The position numbers were made by a program, and so were the translations under genes. Shown here in pieces: positions 17,605-25,359 of a stretch of DNA of 64,000 nucleotides (positions are counted from its first letter, which is position 1; the number at the start of each line of letters is the position of its first letter). The notes under the pieces were generated by a model. It worked only from the letters and a program-made list of their open reading frames with translations. It was not told the DNA's origin and searched no databases. Source of the stretch: JAPPHA01 sp965242975 (GTDB lineage: Bacteria; Pseudomonadota; Alphaproteobacteria; Rhodobacterales; Rhodobacteraceae); the NCBI GenBank assembly GCA_965242975.1, contig CBDETS010000007.1, forward strand, positions 2,418,001 to 2,482,000, in the 5' to 3' direction.

Positions 17605-17773
17605 GTCCAATCCCTTTGCGGGATCAAGCGTTGCCGTTACGCGCGAAGTGCAGCCTTTGATCATTTGCCGCCATTTGTCATAGTGTCGTGGGCTGCACGT
17701 GATATTGCGAATTGCGTGATTGTTTTTCTTGGATGTTGTCATACAAAGGAGGCGGAATACTACGCCTAACCAT

Positions 17774-17792
17774 TGTAAGCCGTTGGCTTACA
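17774..17792. repeat. Perfect inverted repeat TGTAAGCC-GTT-GGCTTACA
   Basis: An 8-bp stem with a 3-base loop in the otherwise empty 250 bases between livF and the NTPase fragment. There is no T-run, so it is not a typical terminator. It sits at the border between an intact operon and a block of broken genes, so it could mark a recombination or attachment site. Role unknown. Confidence 0.4.
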
Positions 17793-17856
17793 TATGTCAT
17801 CATTTAAGCTACATATCGGCATGACAAAGACGTTCGCGAACAAGCAACTGAAGTCC

Positions 17857-18378
17857 CTATGGGAAACGGGCAAGCAACAATTCTTCTTCAGATTTCTGGA
17901 CGTGTGAAAAAATGTGGTGGCGGGGATTTTGTTCCTCAAGCATAACCCGGCATGCACGATCGAAAAGCCGAGCCCGGGTTTCGGGAAGCTGGCCTTCTGC
18001 CTGCACTACTTCGCCGAGCAAGCGAAGCGTTAGCGGATTCTCGTAGAAAGCCTTGATCCCACGACCCGTAAGGTCATCCAACACTACTTCCGCATCGACA
18101 TCAGGAAGTTCACTCGAAAGAAAGATCACCGCGTCCTCCCGCGAAAATGGCCGCAGACGAAGCAGAACCGGGCATGCGCCACAATCGTCCTCGATCTTGA
18201 TGCGGTCCGCGGCGCCCATCCAGTCCACTTCGCGGCAGGAAAGAATGAAGGATGGCTTGCCCAATGCCGACAACTTTTCGAGATCCGAATCGACCGCACT
18301 GCCTGGCACGGCCGAAGAGATCTTGTCTAACCCGTCTACGATAATCCGCTCACAGTCCACGAGCAGCGAGTGCGGCAT
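17857..18378 (-). pseudogene. STAND/NACHT-type NTPase fragment
   Basis: 173 residues that resemble the middle of a NACHT-like ATPase. A Walker B-like strand opens the fragment (ERIIVDGLDKIS), followed by FILSCREVDW (sensor region), LRLRPFSREDAVIFL and the winged-helix boundary ENPLTLRLLGEVV. The Walker A half that should precede Walker B is missing: a stop codon lies just upstream of the first ATG. The C-terminal sensor domain is also absent. Such proteins often act in anti-phage defence; this copy cannot be active. Mobile debris flanks it on the right. Confidence 0.62.
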
Positions 18379-18446
18379 GATGCGCCGTCAAATTATCGAT
18401 TTATTTCCCTTGACCGTCCGCCACGGGAGGAGGTTATACCGCGGGG

Positions 18447-18659
18447 ATGAAAACAGCCGTATCCATCCCCGACGACATATTCGAACGCGCCGAACGACTT
18501 GTCTTGCAGGGACGGCGGTCCCGAAGCGAAGTTTACGCCGCCGCGCTCGACGAATATCTCGCGCGCCATGCGCAGGACGAGGTCACCGACTCGATGAACC
18601 GGGTATGCGGCGAGGTCGGAGGGAACGATGACGCCTTCCTCGCCGCCGCCGAATGGTGA
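18447..18659 (+). CDS. MazE/CopG-like ribbon-helix-helix antitoxin
   Basis: 70 residues with the ribbon-helix-helix pattern MKTAVSIPDDIFERAERL, then GRRSRSEVYAAALDEYLARH. The C-terminus should bind the toxin. It overlaps the toxin gene start at 18653, the normal arrangement for mazEF pairs. It binds its own promoter in known systems. Intact in length. Confidence 0.78.
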   Translation: MKTAVSIPDDIFERAERLVLQGRRSRSEVYAAALDEYLARHAQDEVTDSMNRVCGEVGGNDDAFLAAAEW

Positions 18660-18931
18660 TCTCCCAGGGCGATGTGTGCTGGGCCGAATTGCCGGAGCCA
18701 ACGGGTTCGGGGCCGGGCTTTCGCCGCCCGGTGGTCGCCGTCCAGAGGGATGCGCTGAACCGGAGCCTCCTGGCCGAGGCAGTCTGCATCCCGCTCACGA
18801 GCAACCTTCGTTGGGCGGATGCGCCGGGAAACGTGCTGTTGACCGCCGCCGTGAACCGCCCCTTCCCGAGACCCGGGGAACACCACTCCGAGAGCATGTC
18901 CAGCTTCTCGGCAGGATCCGTGCGCAGGTAA
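18653..18931 (+). pseudogene. MazF-like toxin, C-terminally truncated
   Basis: The first 70 or so residues are a good match to MazF/PemK endoribonucleases: ISQGDVCWAELPEPTGSGPG, FRRPVVAVQ with the catalytic Arg, and IPLTSNLRWADAPGNVLL with the catalytic Thr. After about TAAVNRPF (near 18865) the frame passes into antisense sequence of a tyrosine recombinase, so the last 35-40 residues of MazF are replaced by an unrelated tail. Probably inactive. The downstream junction suggests a recombination or insertion event. Confidence 0.7.
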
Positions 18932-19390
18932 ATCTCCATGGTCTGGAGGGAGGCTCTGGTGCCCCAGCCACAGCGAGACCTTGCGGATGTCGCCGGTGGC
19001 CTCGAGAATCATCAAGGCACAAACGTGCCTCAGCACATGGGGGGTTGCCTTCCGGCGCGCGATCGACGGTTGGGTCCGCGCTGCGGTCGTGACGTGCAGT
19101 TCGAGCCGCTTGGCGAAGCCGCGTCGGGTCATCCCCCGTCCCATTGCATTCAGGAACAGGTGGCGGTCGGGAACTTCGGGGCGGATGGAGAGCCACGCTC
19201 CGAGCGCACGTCCCGTTTGCTTCCACAGCGGCAGGACGCGGGCCCGCCGTCCCTTGCCCATGACCCGGATCTCGTCGAGCCGCGGCATCCTGACATCGTC
19301 GAGGCCGAGGCCGACCAGTTCGGAGCTGCGGAGCCCGGCGTTGTAGGCGAGCCCTATCGAACGATCGCCAAGGAAGGGACCAGTCGGTAC
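18870..19390 (-). pseudogene. Tyrosine recombinase remnant, frameshifted
   Basis: Catalytic-domain remnant related to the one at 2.9-3.5 kb: YNAGLRSSELVGLGL, VMGKGRRARVLPL, PHVLRH, and ATGDIRKVSLWLGHQSL. After WLGHQSL the match jumps to another frame (EIYLRTDPAEKLDMLS, minus strand about 18939-18890), so there is a frameshift just before the nucleophile Tyr. The N-terminal domain is missing and the C-terminal end is fused to the MazF-like gene. Confidence 0.7.
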
Positions 19391-19399
19391 GGGCAGTGG

Positions 19400-19424
19400 C
19401 CCGCCCGGTTGCTGACCGGGCGGG
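19400..19424 (-). terminator. Stem-loop after the amino acid ABC operon
   Basis: Perfect 9-bp stem CCCGCCCGG/CCGGGCGGG with a 7-base loop, lying just downstream of the stop of the leftward binding-protein gene. It lacks a clear U-tract, so it is a likely terminator or mRNA-stabilising hairpin rather than a textbook terminator. Confidence 0.5.
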
Positions 19425-19433
19425 ACCAGCAGA

Positions 19434-20231
19434 TCAGAGAATGCTGCGAATCGGGTCACTCGGGGACGGGTCGTAACCGAGGATGTCGTCAAAGAGTTCG
19501 GCGACCTTTCCTTCGGCAACCATTTCGGCCCTTGTGGCGTTGATGGCACGGACCAGGTTCGGCTTGCCCTTCTTGACTGCCCATCCGAGTTGTGCCGGAT
19601 CGATCAATCCTGGAAGTGATCGCAACGGCAATTTCGACCTGGTGATCGCGTAGTTCGCCGCGATGCTCTCCAGAATGACCGCTTCGATGTTGCCGTTCAC
19701 CAGGTCCTGCATGCCGTCGACGTCAGCCTTGTACGCCTTCAGATTGCCGCCAAGCTGTTCGACGATGGGAATGAATGTCGAGGCAGCGATGGCGCCAATG
19801 TCCTTCCCCCGAAGTTCGTCCGGCGAGTTATAGTCGGAGTCCTTGTGAACGACGACGCGGGCACCGGTTTCGATCCATCCGTCGCAGAACGTAACCGCCT
19901 TTTGCCGTTCCGCGGTTATGCCCATGGCATTGCCGACGATGTCGAAATGGTCGGCCTGGAGACCAACGAGCATCGAATCCCATTTTACGATAACCGGCTG
20001 GTACTCGAGCTCGAGGCGATTGCAGATCTCGCCCATGATTCTCATTTCCAGACCGTCCAGTTCTCCGTTCGGTTTTCGCATGCTGAATGGTGGATAGGTG
20101 CCCTCAGTGGCGGACGTCAGCACGCCGGGGCTGAGCAGCTCCAGACCTGATGCGGCCCAGCCGGCGAAAGGACCAGCGGCTGTCGCAGTGACGGCAGCAC
20201 CTGCCGTTCCGAGGAATTCTCGTCTTCTCAT
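19434..20231 (-). CDS. Polar amino acid ABC transporter binding protein (Tat signal)
   Basis: 265 residues; the N-terminus MRRREFLGTAGAAVTATAAG is a twin-arginine signal, implying export in folded form. The mature part fits SBP family 3: LTSATEGTYPPFSMRKPNGE, then LDGLEMRIMGEI, and FDIVGNAMGITAERQKAVTF. It is the last of three leftward genes (ATPase, permease, binding protein) that form a complete importer for a polar amino acid or opine-like ligand. Ligand unknown. The FAD enzymes transcribed divergently may use it. Confidence 0.9.
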   Translation of the reverse strand: MRRREFLGTAGAAVTATAAGPFAGWAASGLELLSPGVLTSATEGTYPPFSMRKPNGELDGLEMRIMGEICNRLELEYQPVIVKWDSMLVGLQADHFDIVGNAMGITAERQKAVTFCDGWIETGARVVVHKDSDYNSPDELRGKDIGAIAASTFIPIVEQLGGNLKAYKADVDGMQDLVNGNIEAVILESIAANYAITRSKLPLRSLPGLIDPAQLGWAVKKGKPNLVRAINATRAEMVAEGKVAELFDDILGYDPSPSDPIRSIL

Positions 20232-20286
20232 GGTCGTCTCCTTTCCAAGTTCTTGGGTTTCACGCTCCTGGTTTCGTGTTCGGTCA

Positions 20287-20958
20287 TCAGATTATCAGGG
20301 AGTACTTCCGTTCGTACCATGACGCGAACTGGCTCAGAATTGTGTTCATAATCAGATAGATGATGGCTGCGGCGATCAGAAAATCGAACGGCCGGAACGT
20401 CTCTGCCAGGGCGAGCTGGGCGAACATGGTGACCTCGATGATGGTGATCGTCGACAGGAGCGAGGTGTTCTTCAGCGTGTTGATCGCTTCGTTCGTCATG
20501 GCAGGCACCACGATACGGATCACCTGGGGAAGGATGATGTGACGCATCATCAATGCCGGACTCATGCCCAGTGCCAGCGCCGATTCCGTCTGGCCGCGTG
20601 GGATGGCAAGGAATCCAGAACGAAATACCTCGGCGACATACGCACCGCTGCTGATCGCCAGCGCCACGACACCGGCGACAAACGGGGACAGACGGAATCC
20701 CGAAATGTGGGGGATCCCGAAGTAGATGATGAATATCTGAATCAGACTCGGTGTCCCTCGCACGAACCAGATGTAAAATTCTGCCGGCCAGCGAAGACAC
20801 CGGTTTTGAGAGGACTTTCCGAGTGTCGTTGCGAGCCCGATTATCCAGCTGATGACGATCGCGAGAAACGAGATCTCCAGCGCAATTACAGCTGCATGAA
20901 TGAACCCGACCGTGTAGGGCGCGAACCAGTAAATGTAGTCAATGATACTGCTTGCCAC
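20287..20958 (-). CDS. Polar amino acid ABC transporter permease
   Basis: 223 residues with about five membrane spans. The cytoplasmic EAA-type coupling loop is clear (ESALALGMSPALMMRHIILP, followed by QVIRIVVPAMTNE). WFVRGTPSLIQIFIIYFG is typical of HisM/GlnP permeases. Only one permease is encoded, so a homodimer is expected. Gene order ATPase-permease-binding protein, all leftward, with short gaps. Confidence 0.92.
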   Translation of the reverse strand: MASSIIDYIYWFAPYTVGFIHAAVIALEISFLAIVISWIIGLATTLGKSSQNRCLRWPAEFYIWFVRGTPSLIQIFIIYFGIPHISGFRLSPFVAGVVALAISSGAYVAEVFRSGFLAIPRGQTESALALGMSPALMMRHIILPQVIRIVVPAMTNEAINTLKNTSLLSTITIIEVTMFAQLALAETFRPFDFLIAAAIIYLIMNTILSQFASWYERKYSLII

Positions 20959-20975
20959 TGTCGGAACCCTTTCGC

Positions 20976-21773
20976 CTAATGGTGGTGCAGGACACGGTTT
21001 AGAAACTGTCGTGTGTGGGGGTTTCCCGGCGTGCCCAGAACGTCCGGCGATAGTCCGATTTCCTCGATTCGACCGTTGTACAGGAAGGCCGTTCGGTGGC
21101 TCACGTGTCGGGCAAAGCCCATCTCGTGCGTGACCACGATCATCGTCATGCCACTCCTCGCGAGTTCGCCCATGATGTCGAGGACCTCTCCGACCAGTTC
21201 CGGATCAAGCGCCGAAGTGACCTCGTCGAAAAGCATGAGTTTTGGTTCCATGGCCAGGGCACGGGCAATGGCGACGCGTTGTTGCTGGCCCCCCGACAAT
21301 TGGCGCGGAAACGAGTCACGTTTTTCGGGAAGCCCGATCATTTCCAGCAATTCGGCCGCGTGTTCGCGCGCGACCGCCGGCTTGATTCGCCGGACGCGGA
21401 TCGGCGCTTCAGTGATATTCTCGAGAACGGTCTTGTGGGGCCACAGGTTGAAATCCTGGAAAACCATGCCGACAGAGGCCCGAAACCGGGCCAGTTCCCG
21501 GGCGGTTCGCCAGGCGGAGCCTGTGAAACTGTAGCGGATTTGTTCTCCGTCCAGCACGAGTGTTCCACTATCGGGCACCTCAAGGAGGTTGATGCAGCGA
21601 AGAAGCGTGCTTTTCCCAGAACCGCTCGGACCGATGAGCGCCAGGACTTCGCCTTGACCGACCGAGAGACTGATGTCGTCCAGCACGACGGTCTCCCCGA
21701 AAGACTTGCGGAGATGGGTCAGGCTAATCAGGCTTGTGACTTCGCCCTGCGGGTCCGATACGGCGGCGTCCAT
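20976..21773 (-). CDS. Polar amino acid ABC transporter ATPase (GlnQ-type)
   Basis: 265 residues from ATG 21773 (MDAAVSDPQGEVTSLISL); the frame is open further upstream but not protein-like. Walker A GPSGSGKSTLLRCINLLE, signature LSGGQQQRVAIARALA, Walker B LMLFDEVTSALDPE, and H-loop VVTHEMGFA. The first gene of the leftward importer operon. Confidence 0.92.
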   Translation of the reverse strand: MDAAVSDPQGEVTSLISLTHLRKSFGETVVLDDISLSVGQGEVLALIGPSGSGKSTLLRCINLLEVPDSGTLVLDGEQIRYSFTGSAWRTARELARFRASVGMVFQDFNLWPHKTVLENITEAPIRVRRIKPAVAREHAAELLEMIGLPEKRDSFPRQLSGGQQQRVAIARALAMEPKLMLFDEVTSALDPELVGEVLDIMGELARSGMTMIVVTHEMGFARHVSHRTAFLYNGRIEEIGLSPDVLGTPGNPHTRQFLNRVLHHH

Positions 21774-22377
21774 GCGAAATCCCCAGTATGCGGTGTGATC
21801 GTAGTCCTCTGTCCGCGACCGAAGTTGCGGCAAAGAGACAACGTTTTGCACGAATCGTTCATGTCGTTCGCGGGATAGCGGGTGGATGAATTGCCCTGCC
21901 GGGACGGAAGGCCGGCCCGACCCGACAAGGTAACCGTCGTGACCGGGGCTGGAGTATGAAACGAACTTCCCAACAGAATCCCCGGCCGCGGCATTCGGAA
22001 GTTGCACGGCTGCCAAATTTGGACGACGTGGCGGGATCAGGGGACTTCGGCAACGTGGGCTTCATACGTGACCGGAGTCAATCCGGGCGGGGCGGCACGG
22101 TTGGGTCGGAGGCCGATGACTCGGCGGGACGCACGGTTCGCAAGTGCATTGGTAGGATTTTCCGGCTCAGGTTTCAGGAGGAAAGTCGGAAGCGGTTTCG
22201 GGCGGGTCCCGAACGGTCGTGCCACGACTCCGCGGTCTTTGCGGCCGGGAACGGTTTCAAGATGTTCGCCACCCGCGACCAGGCGGTTTCCTGAGGCGGA
22301 CCGGAGCCGTGCCGGGCAACGCGGTTTCAGCTGGCGTCGGTTGCGGGCCTCGGTGGTCTCCCGCTTGCCGGGCAGGA

Positions 22378-22397
22378 TTCCAACACGCATGTTGGAA
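22378..22397. repeat. Palindrome TTCCAACA-CGCA-TGTTGGAA
   Basis: Perfect 8-bp inverted repeat with a 4-base spacer in the divergent region, about 300 bases before the flavin monooxygenase start. The size and symmetry suit a dimeric regulator, for example a GntR or TetR protein, but no such gene is adjacent. Confidence 0.4.
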
Positions 22398-22452
22398 CCG
22401 GTGTATTGCTGACAAAATCCGAAACGGGACCGGACAGGCAGGCAACCGCGTT

Positions 22453-22470
22453 GGCAACCGTGCGGTTGCC
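22453..22470. repeat. Palindrome GGCAACCG-TG-CGGTTGCC
   Basis: Perfect 8-bp arms with a 2-base centre. A direct partial copy, GGCAACCGCG, lies just before it at 22441. Could be an operator or a REP-like element. Confidence 0.4.
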
Positions 22471-22700
22471 GGACAGAAACGCCCCTTTCAGGCGCGACGG
22501 TTGTTCCCTTGTCGGATGGCGTCATGAGTCGGGCAGATCAAGTCAAAATGATCGGGATATCATGTTCCATCCTCGCGACAGTTCCCGGAGTCCGGACAAC
22601 GGGCCTGTCATGCGGGGACAACATCCGGAGGCGTCCCATACCTGATGCGCGTTGCGGCACGATGGTATCTGCGGCGTTTCGGTCCCGGGACGTGCGTGAA

Positions 22701-23954
22701 ATGGGCAGGATTGCGAAAGACGACGTCATAGTCATCGGCGCAGGTCAGGCCGGGCTTTGTGCAAGCTGTTTCCTGTCAGGTCACGGCATCGAGCACGTTG
22801 TCCTGGAGGCTGGCCGGATAGGCGAGTCCTGGCGTTCCCAGCGATGGGACAGCTTCTGCCTCGTGACACCGAACTGGACCGTAAAACTGCCCGGGATGCC
22901 GCCGCATGGCGACCCCGACGGGTTCATGCCGTGCAGGGAGTTTGTGGCGTTCATGGAAGGGTTTGCCGGTTCATTCTCGGCACCCGTGGAGACATCGACG
23001 AAAGTCTCGGCAATTAGACGCGGTAGGGGCGGCGCGCGGTTTGAAGTCGAGACCAGCCGCGGAATCCGATCCTGTGACGTTCTTATCATCTGTTGCGGCA
23101 TGTACCAGACGATTCGCCGTCCGCCCATCGCCTGCCATATTCCGGCAGACATCAACCAGATCGATGTCTGTTCCTACCGTAACCCCGGCGAACTGGCAGA
23201 CGGTTCGGTCCTGATCGTTGGCAGCGGACAGTCAGGCGCACAGGTTGCAGAAGAGGTGCGCAGTGCCGGACGCGAAGTTTACCTAAGCGTCGGGCGAGCC
23301 GGCCGCATACCGCGCCGTTACCGGGGCCGGGACCTGTCGCGCTGGCAGTTCGACATGGGTTACCTCGACCGGACGCCTGACCAGTTGGAATCCCCGGCCC
23401 ACAGGTTTCGGGGCGATCCCCACGTCAGCGGGCTCAACGGCGGGCGCACGCTGAATCTCCACCAGTTCCTGCGCGATGGCATTCGGCTCCTTGGTTCCCT
23501 CGAACAAGTTTCCAACGGTACGATTGGCCTTGCGGACAATCTTGAAGCGAACATGCGTGCTGCCGATACCTTTGCCGATGCCTTCTGCCGGTCGGTTGAC
23601 GGTTTCGTCCGGGACAACGGCATTGAGGTGCCGCCTCCCGACGACGAAAACTCGGATCTTGGTGGTGGAATCGGGAATTACCCTGCGACGCCTCGCGATG
23701 TTGTCCTGAAGGACGCAGGGATCAGGACGATCATTTGGGCGACCGGGTTCGCGTTCGATTTTTCATGGGTCGACTTTTCGATCTTCGACGAATTTGGATA
23801 CCCCTACACGCGCCGCGGCGTAACGGAAGTGGACGGGCTGTACTTTCTTGGTCTCAACTGGCTGCATACGCGCAAGTCCGGCATTATTCTCGGGGCTGCG
23901 GGCGATGCGCGGCACGTCGTCGAGCATGTGCGCCGAAACCTGGGATCACGGTGA
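22701..23954 (+). CDS. FAD/NADPH flavoprotein monooxygenase (CzcO/FMO-like)
   Basis: 417 residues from ATG 22701 (MGRIAKDDVIVIGAGQAGLC). The FAD-binding GxGxxG is at the N-terminus and a second dinucleotide motif for NADPH in SVLIVGSGQSGAQVAEEV. The IIWATGFAFDFSWVD segment is the ATG motif common to these flavoproteins, and the C-terminus has LYFLGLNWLHTRKSGII. Likely oxygenates nitrogen or sulfur of a small substrate or acts as Baeyer-Villiger type enzyme. The next gene begins 3 bases after its stop, so it forms an operon with the DAO-type oxidase and hyuAB. Confidence 0.85.
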   Translation: MGRIAKDDVIVIGAGQAGLCASCFLSGHGIEHVVLEAGRIGESWRSQRWDSFCLVTPNWTVKLPGMPPHGDPDGFMPCREFVAFMEGFAGSFSAPVETSTKVSAIRRGRGGARFEVETSRGIRSCDVLIICCGMYQTIRRPPIACHIPADINQIDVCSYRNPGELADGSVLIVGSGQSGAQVAEEVRSAGREVYLSVGRAGRIPRRYRGRDLSRWQFDMGYLDRTPDQLESPAHRFRGDPHVSGLNGGRTLNLHQFLRDGIRLLGSLEQVSNGTIGLADNLEANMRAADTFADAFCRSVDGFVRDNGIEVPPPDDENSDLGGGIGNYPATPRDVVLKDAGIRTIIWATGFAFDFSWVDFSIFDEFGYPYTRRGVTEVDGLYFLGLNWLHTRKSGIILGAAGDARHVVEHVRRNLGSR

Positions 23955-23956
23955 CG

Positions 23957-25318
23957 ATGACAGCGATTCAACAAAACCTCCGTCGACCGGAGCCGGTTAC
24001 TGCTACCGGGGACGCGCCTTCGCACGGATCGTTCGACGAACAAGACCGCCCGTTCTGGTGGGAGGACGCACCGAGGCCGGATGCCGGGAGCGAACCGCTG
24101 CCAAAGGCGGCCAGCGTCGCCGTCGTCGGATCCGGCTATGCCGGCCTGACCGCCGCCTTGACCCTCGCCCGCGCTGGCCGGGAAGTTGTCGTGCTGGAGG
24201 CAGATGTCCCGGGTTTCGGCGCCTCCAGCCGCGCCGGTGGGATGATTGGCGGTGGTCATGTCATGCCGTTCGAACTGTTGGCGAAGAGGTTCGGCGAGTC
24301 CCGCGCCGCGGCGATACTGAAGGAAGGGGTGAACGCGTTCGAGTTCACCACGAACCTGATCCGGTCCGAAGGGATAGAATGCGACTTCAGGCAGGTTGGC
24401 AGGCTCCGCGCCGCCTGGCGGCCGCGGGACTTCGACATGATCCGACGCGATGTTGACAGTGTAACCCGTCATTTCGGCTATGACGTCACCATCATTTCGA
24501 AGGCTCAACTGGAAAATGAGATCCGGACCGAATGTTACTCGGGAGGCTGCATCTACAACCGGCACGGCGGCCTTCATCCCGCAAAATTCCATGCCGGTCT
24601 TTTGGACCGCGCCGAGCAGTGCGGGGTGAAGGTCATGTCGCGGGCGCGGGTGGTCGGCATGGAGAGAGAGACCGCCGGTCACCGCGTCGACACCGTGCGG
24701 GGTTCGGTCAGCGCCGGGGACGTGATTGTGGCAACCAACGGTTACACGCTACCCAAGCTTCGGCCGTTCGCCAGTCGCCTCATTCCGGTTCAGACCTACA
24801 TGATCGCCACGAAACCGCTGGGTGAGGCCCGGGTTCGGCAACTGATTCCCAATCTCCGCATGGTCGTGGAAACCCGATGGCGCCATTGTTATTATCGACC
24901 ATCGCCGGACGGCCGGCGAATCCTCTTCGGAGCACGGGCGTCCCTGGGCCGAATTCGCCTTGATCGCGCCGCCGCGATTCTCCGTGGACTGATGATCGGG
25001 ATTTTTCCGGATCTGGCCGATGTCCCCGTTACCCATTGCTGGACCGGAAAGCTTGGTTTCGCACGGGACTTTCTTCCCCATGTCGGTGAAATCGACGGCA
25101 GGCACTACGCACTCGCCTGCAATGGCTCCGGCGTCGCGCTGCTGCCTTACCTCGGGTACCTGGCCGCCCAAAAGGTCCTTGGATCGTCTGACGGCGACAA
25201 TGCATACGACGGCCAGGAGTTCCGGCAAATTCACCCGTTCTACACGGGTCGCCCCTGGTTTCGTCCCTTCCTTTCCGGATTCTACCGGTGGAAAGATTTT
25301 CGCGAAGGATCAGGCTGA
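23957..25318 (+). CDS. FAD-dependent amine/amino acid oxidoreductase (DAO family)
   Basis: 453 residues, start ATG 23957 immediately after the monooxygenase stop (GTG 23951 also possible). The dinucleotide motif SVAVVGSGYAGLTAALTLA and VVVLEADVPGFGASSRAGG identify the DAO superfamily, closest in layout to PuuB/gamma-glutamylputrescine oxidase and sarcosine oxidase-like enzymes. FPDLADVPVTHCWTGKLGFA and YALACNGSGVALLPYLG near the C-terminus are typical. Expected reaction: oxidation of a secondary amine or N-methyl group. Confidence 0.88.
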   Translation: MTAIQQNLRRPEPVTATGDAPSHGSFDEQDRPFWWEDAPRPDAGSEPLPKAASVAVVGSGYAGLTAALTLARAGREVVVLEADVPGFGASSRAGGMIGGGHVMPFELLAKRFGESRAAAILKEGVNAFEFTTNLIRSEGIECDFRQVGRLRAAWRPRDFDMIRRDVDSVTRHFGYDVTIISKAQLENEIRTECYSGGCIYNRHGGLHPAKFHAGLLDRAEQCGVKVMSRARVVGMERETAGHRVDTVRGSVSAGDVIVATNGYTLPKLRPFASRLIPVQTYMIATKPLGEARVRQLIPNLRMVVETRWRHCYYRPSPDGRRILFGARASLGRIRLDRAAAILRGLMIGIFPDLADVPVTHCWTGKLGFARDFLPHVGEIDGRHYALACNGSGVALLPYLGYLAAQKVLGSSDGDNAYDGQEFRQIHPFYTGRPWFRPFLSGFYRWKDFREGSG

Positions 25319-25359
25319 AACGGATTACAGATCAGCTTGTCAAAGGGAGGTAAGTTGCG

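Larger units (their letters stand above)
21774..22700. other. Long divergent intergenic region, no gene seen
   Basis: About 930 bases between the leftward transporter operon and the rightward flavin enzyme operon. Reading frames here are Arg/Pro/Gly-rich and match nothing I know. It contains two perfect palindromes (listed separately) and presumably both promoters. Confidence 0.5.

Noticed and set aside
22037..22525. 162-residue minus-strand frame in the divergent region
   Set aside because: Low-complexity Arg/Pro translation; the region fits a regulatory gap better.
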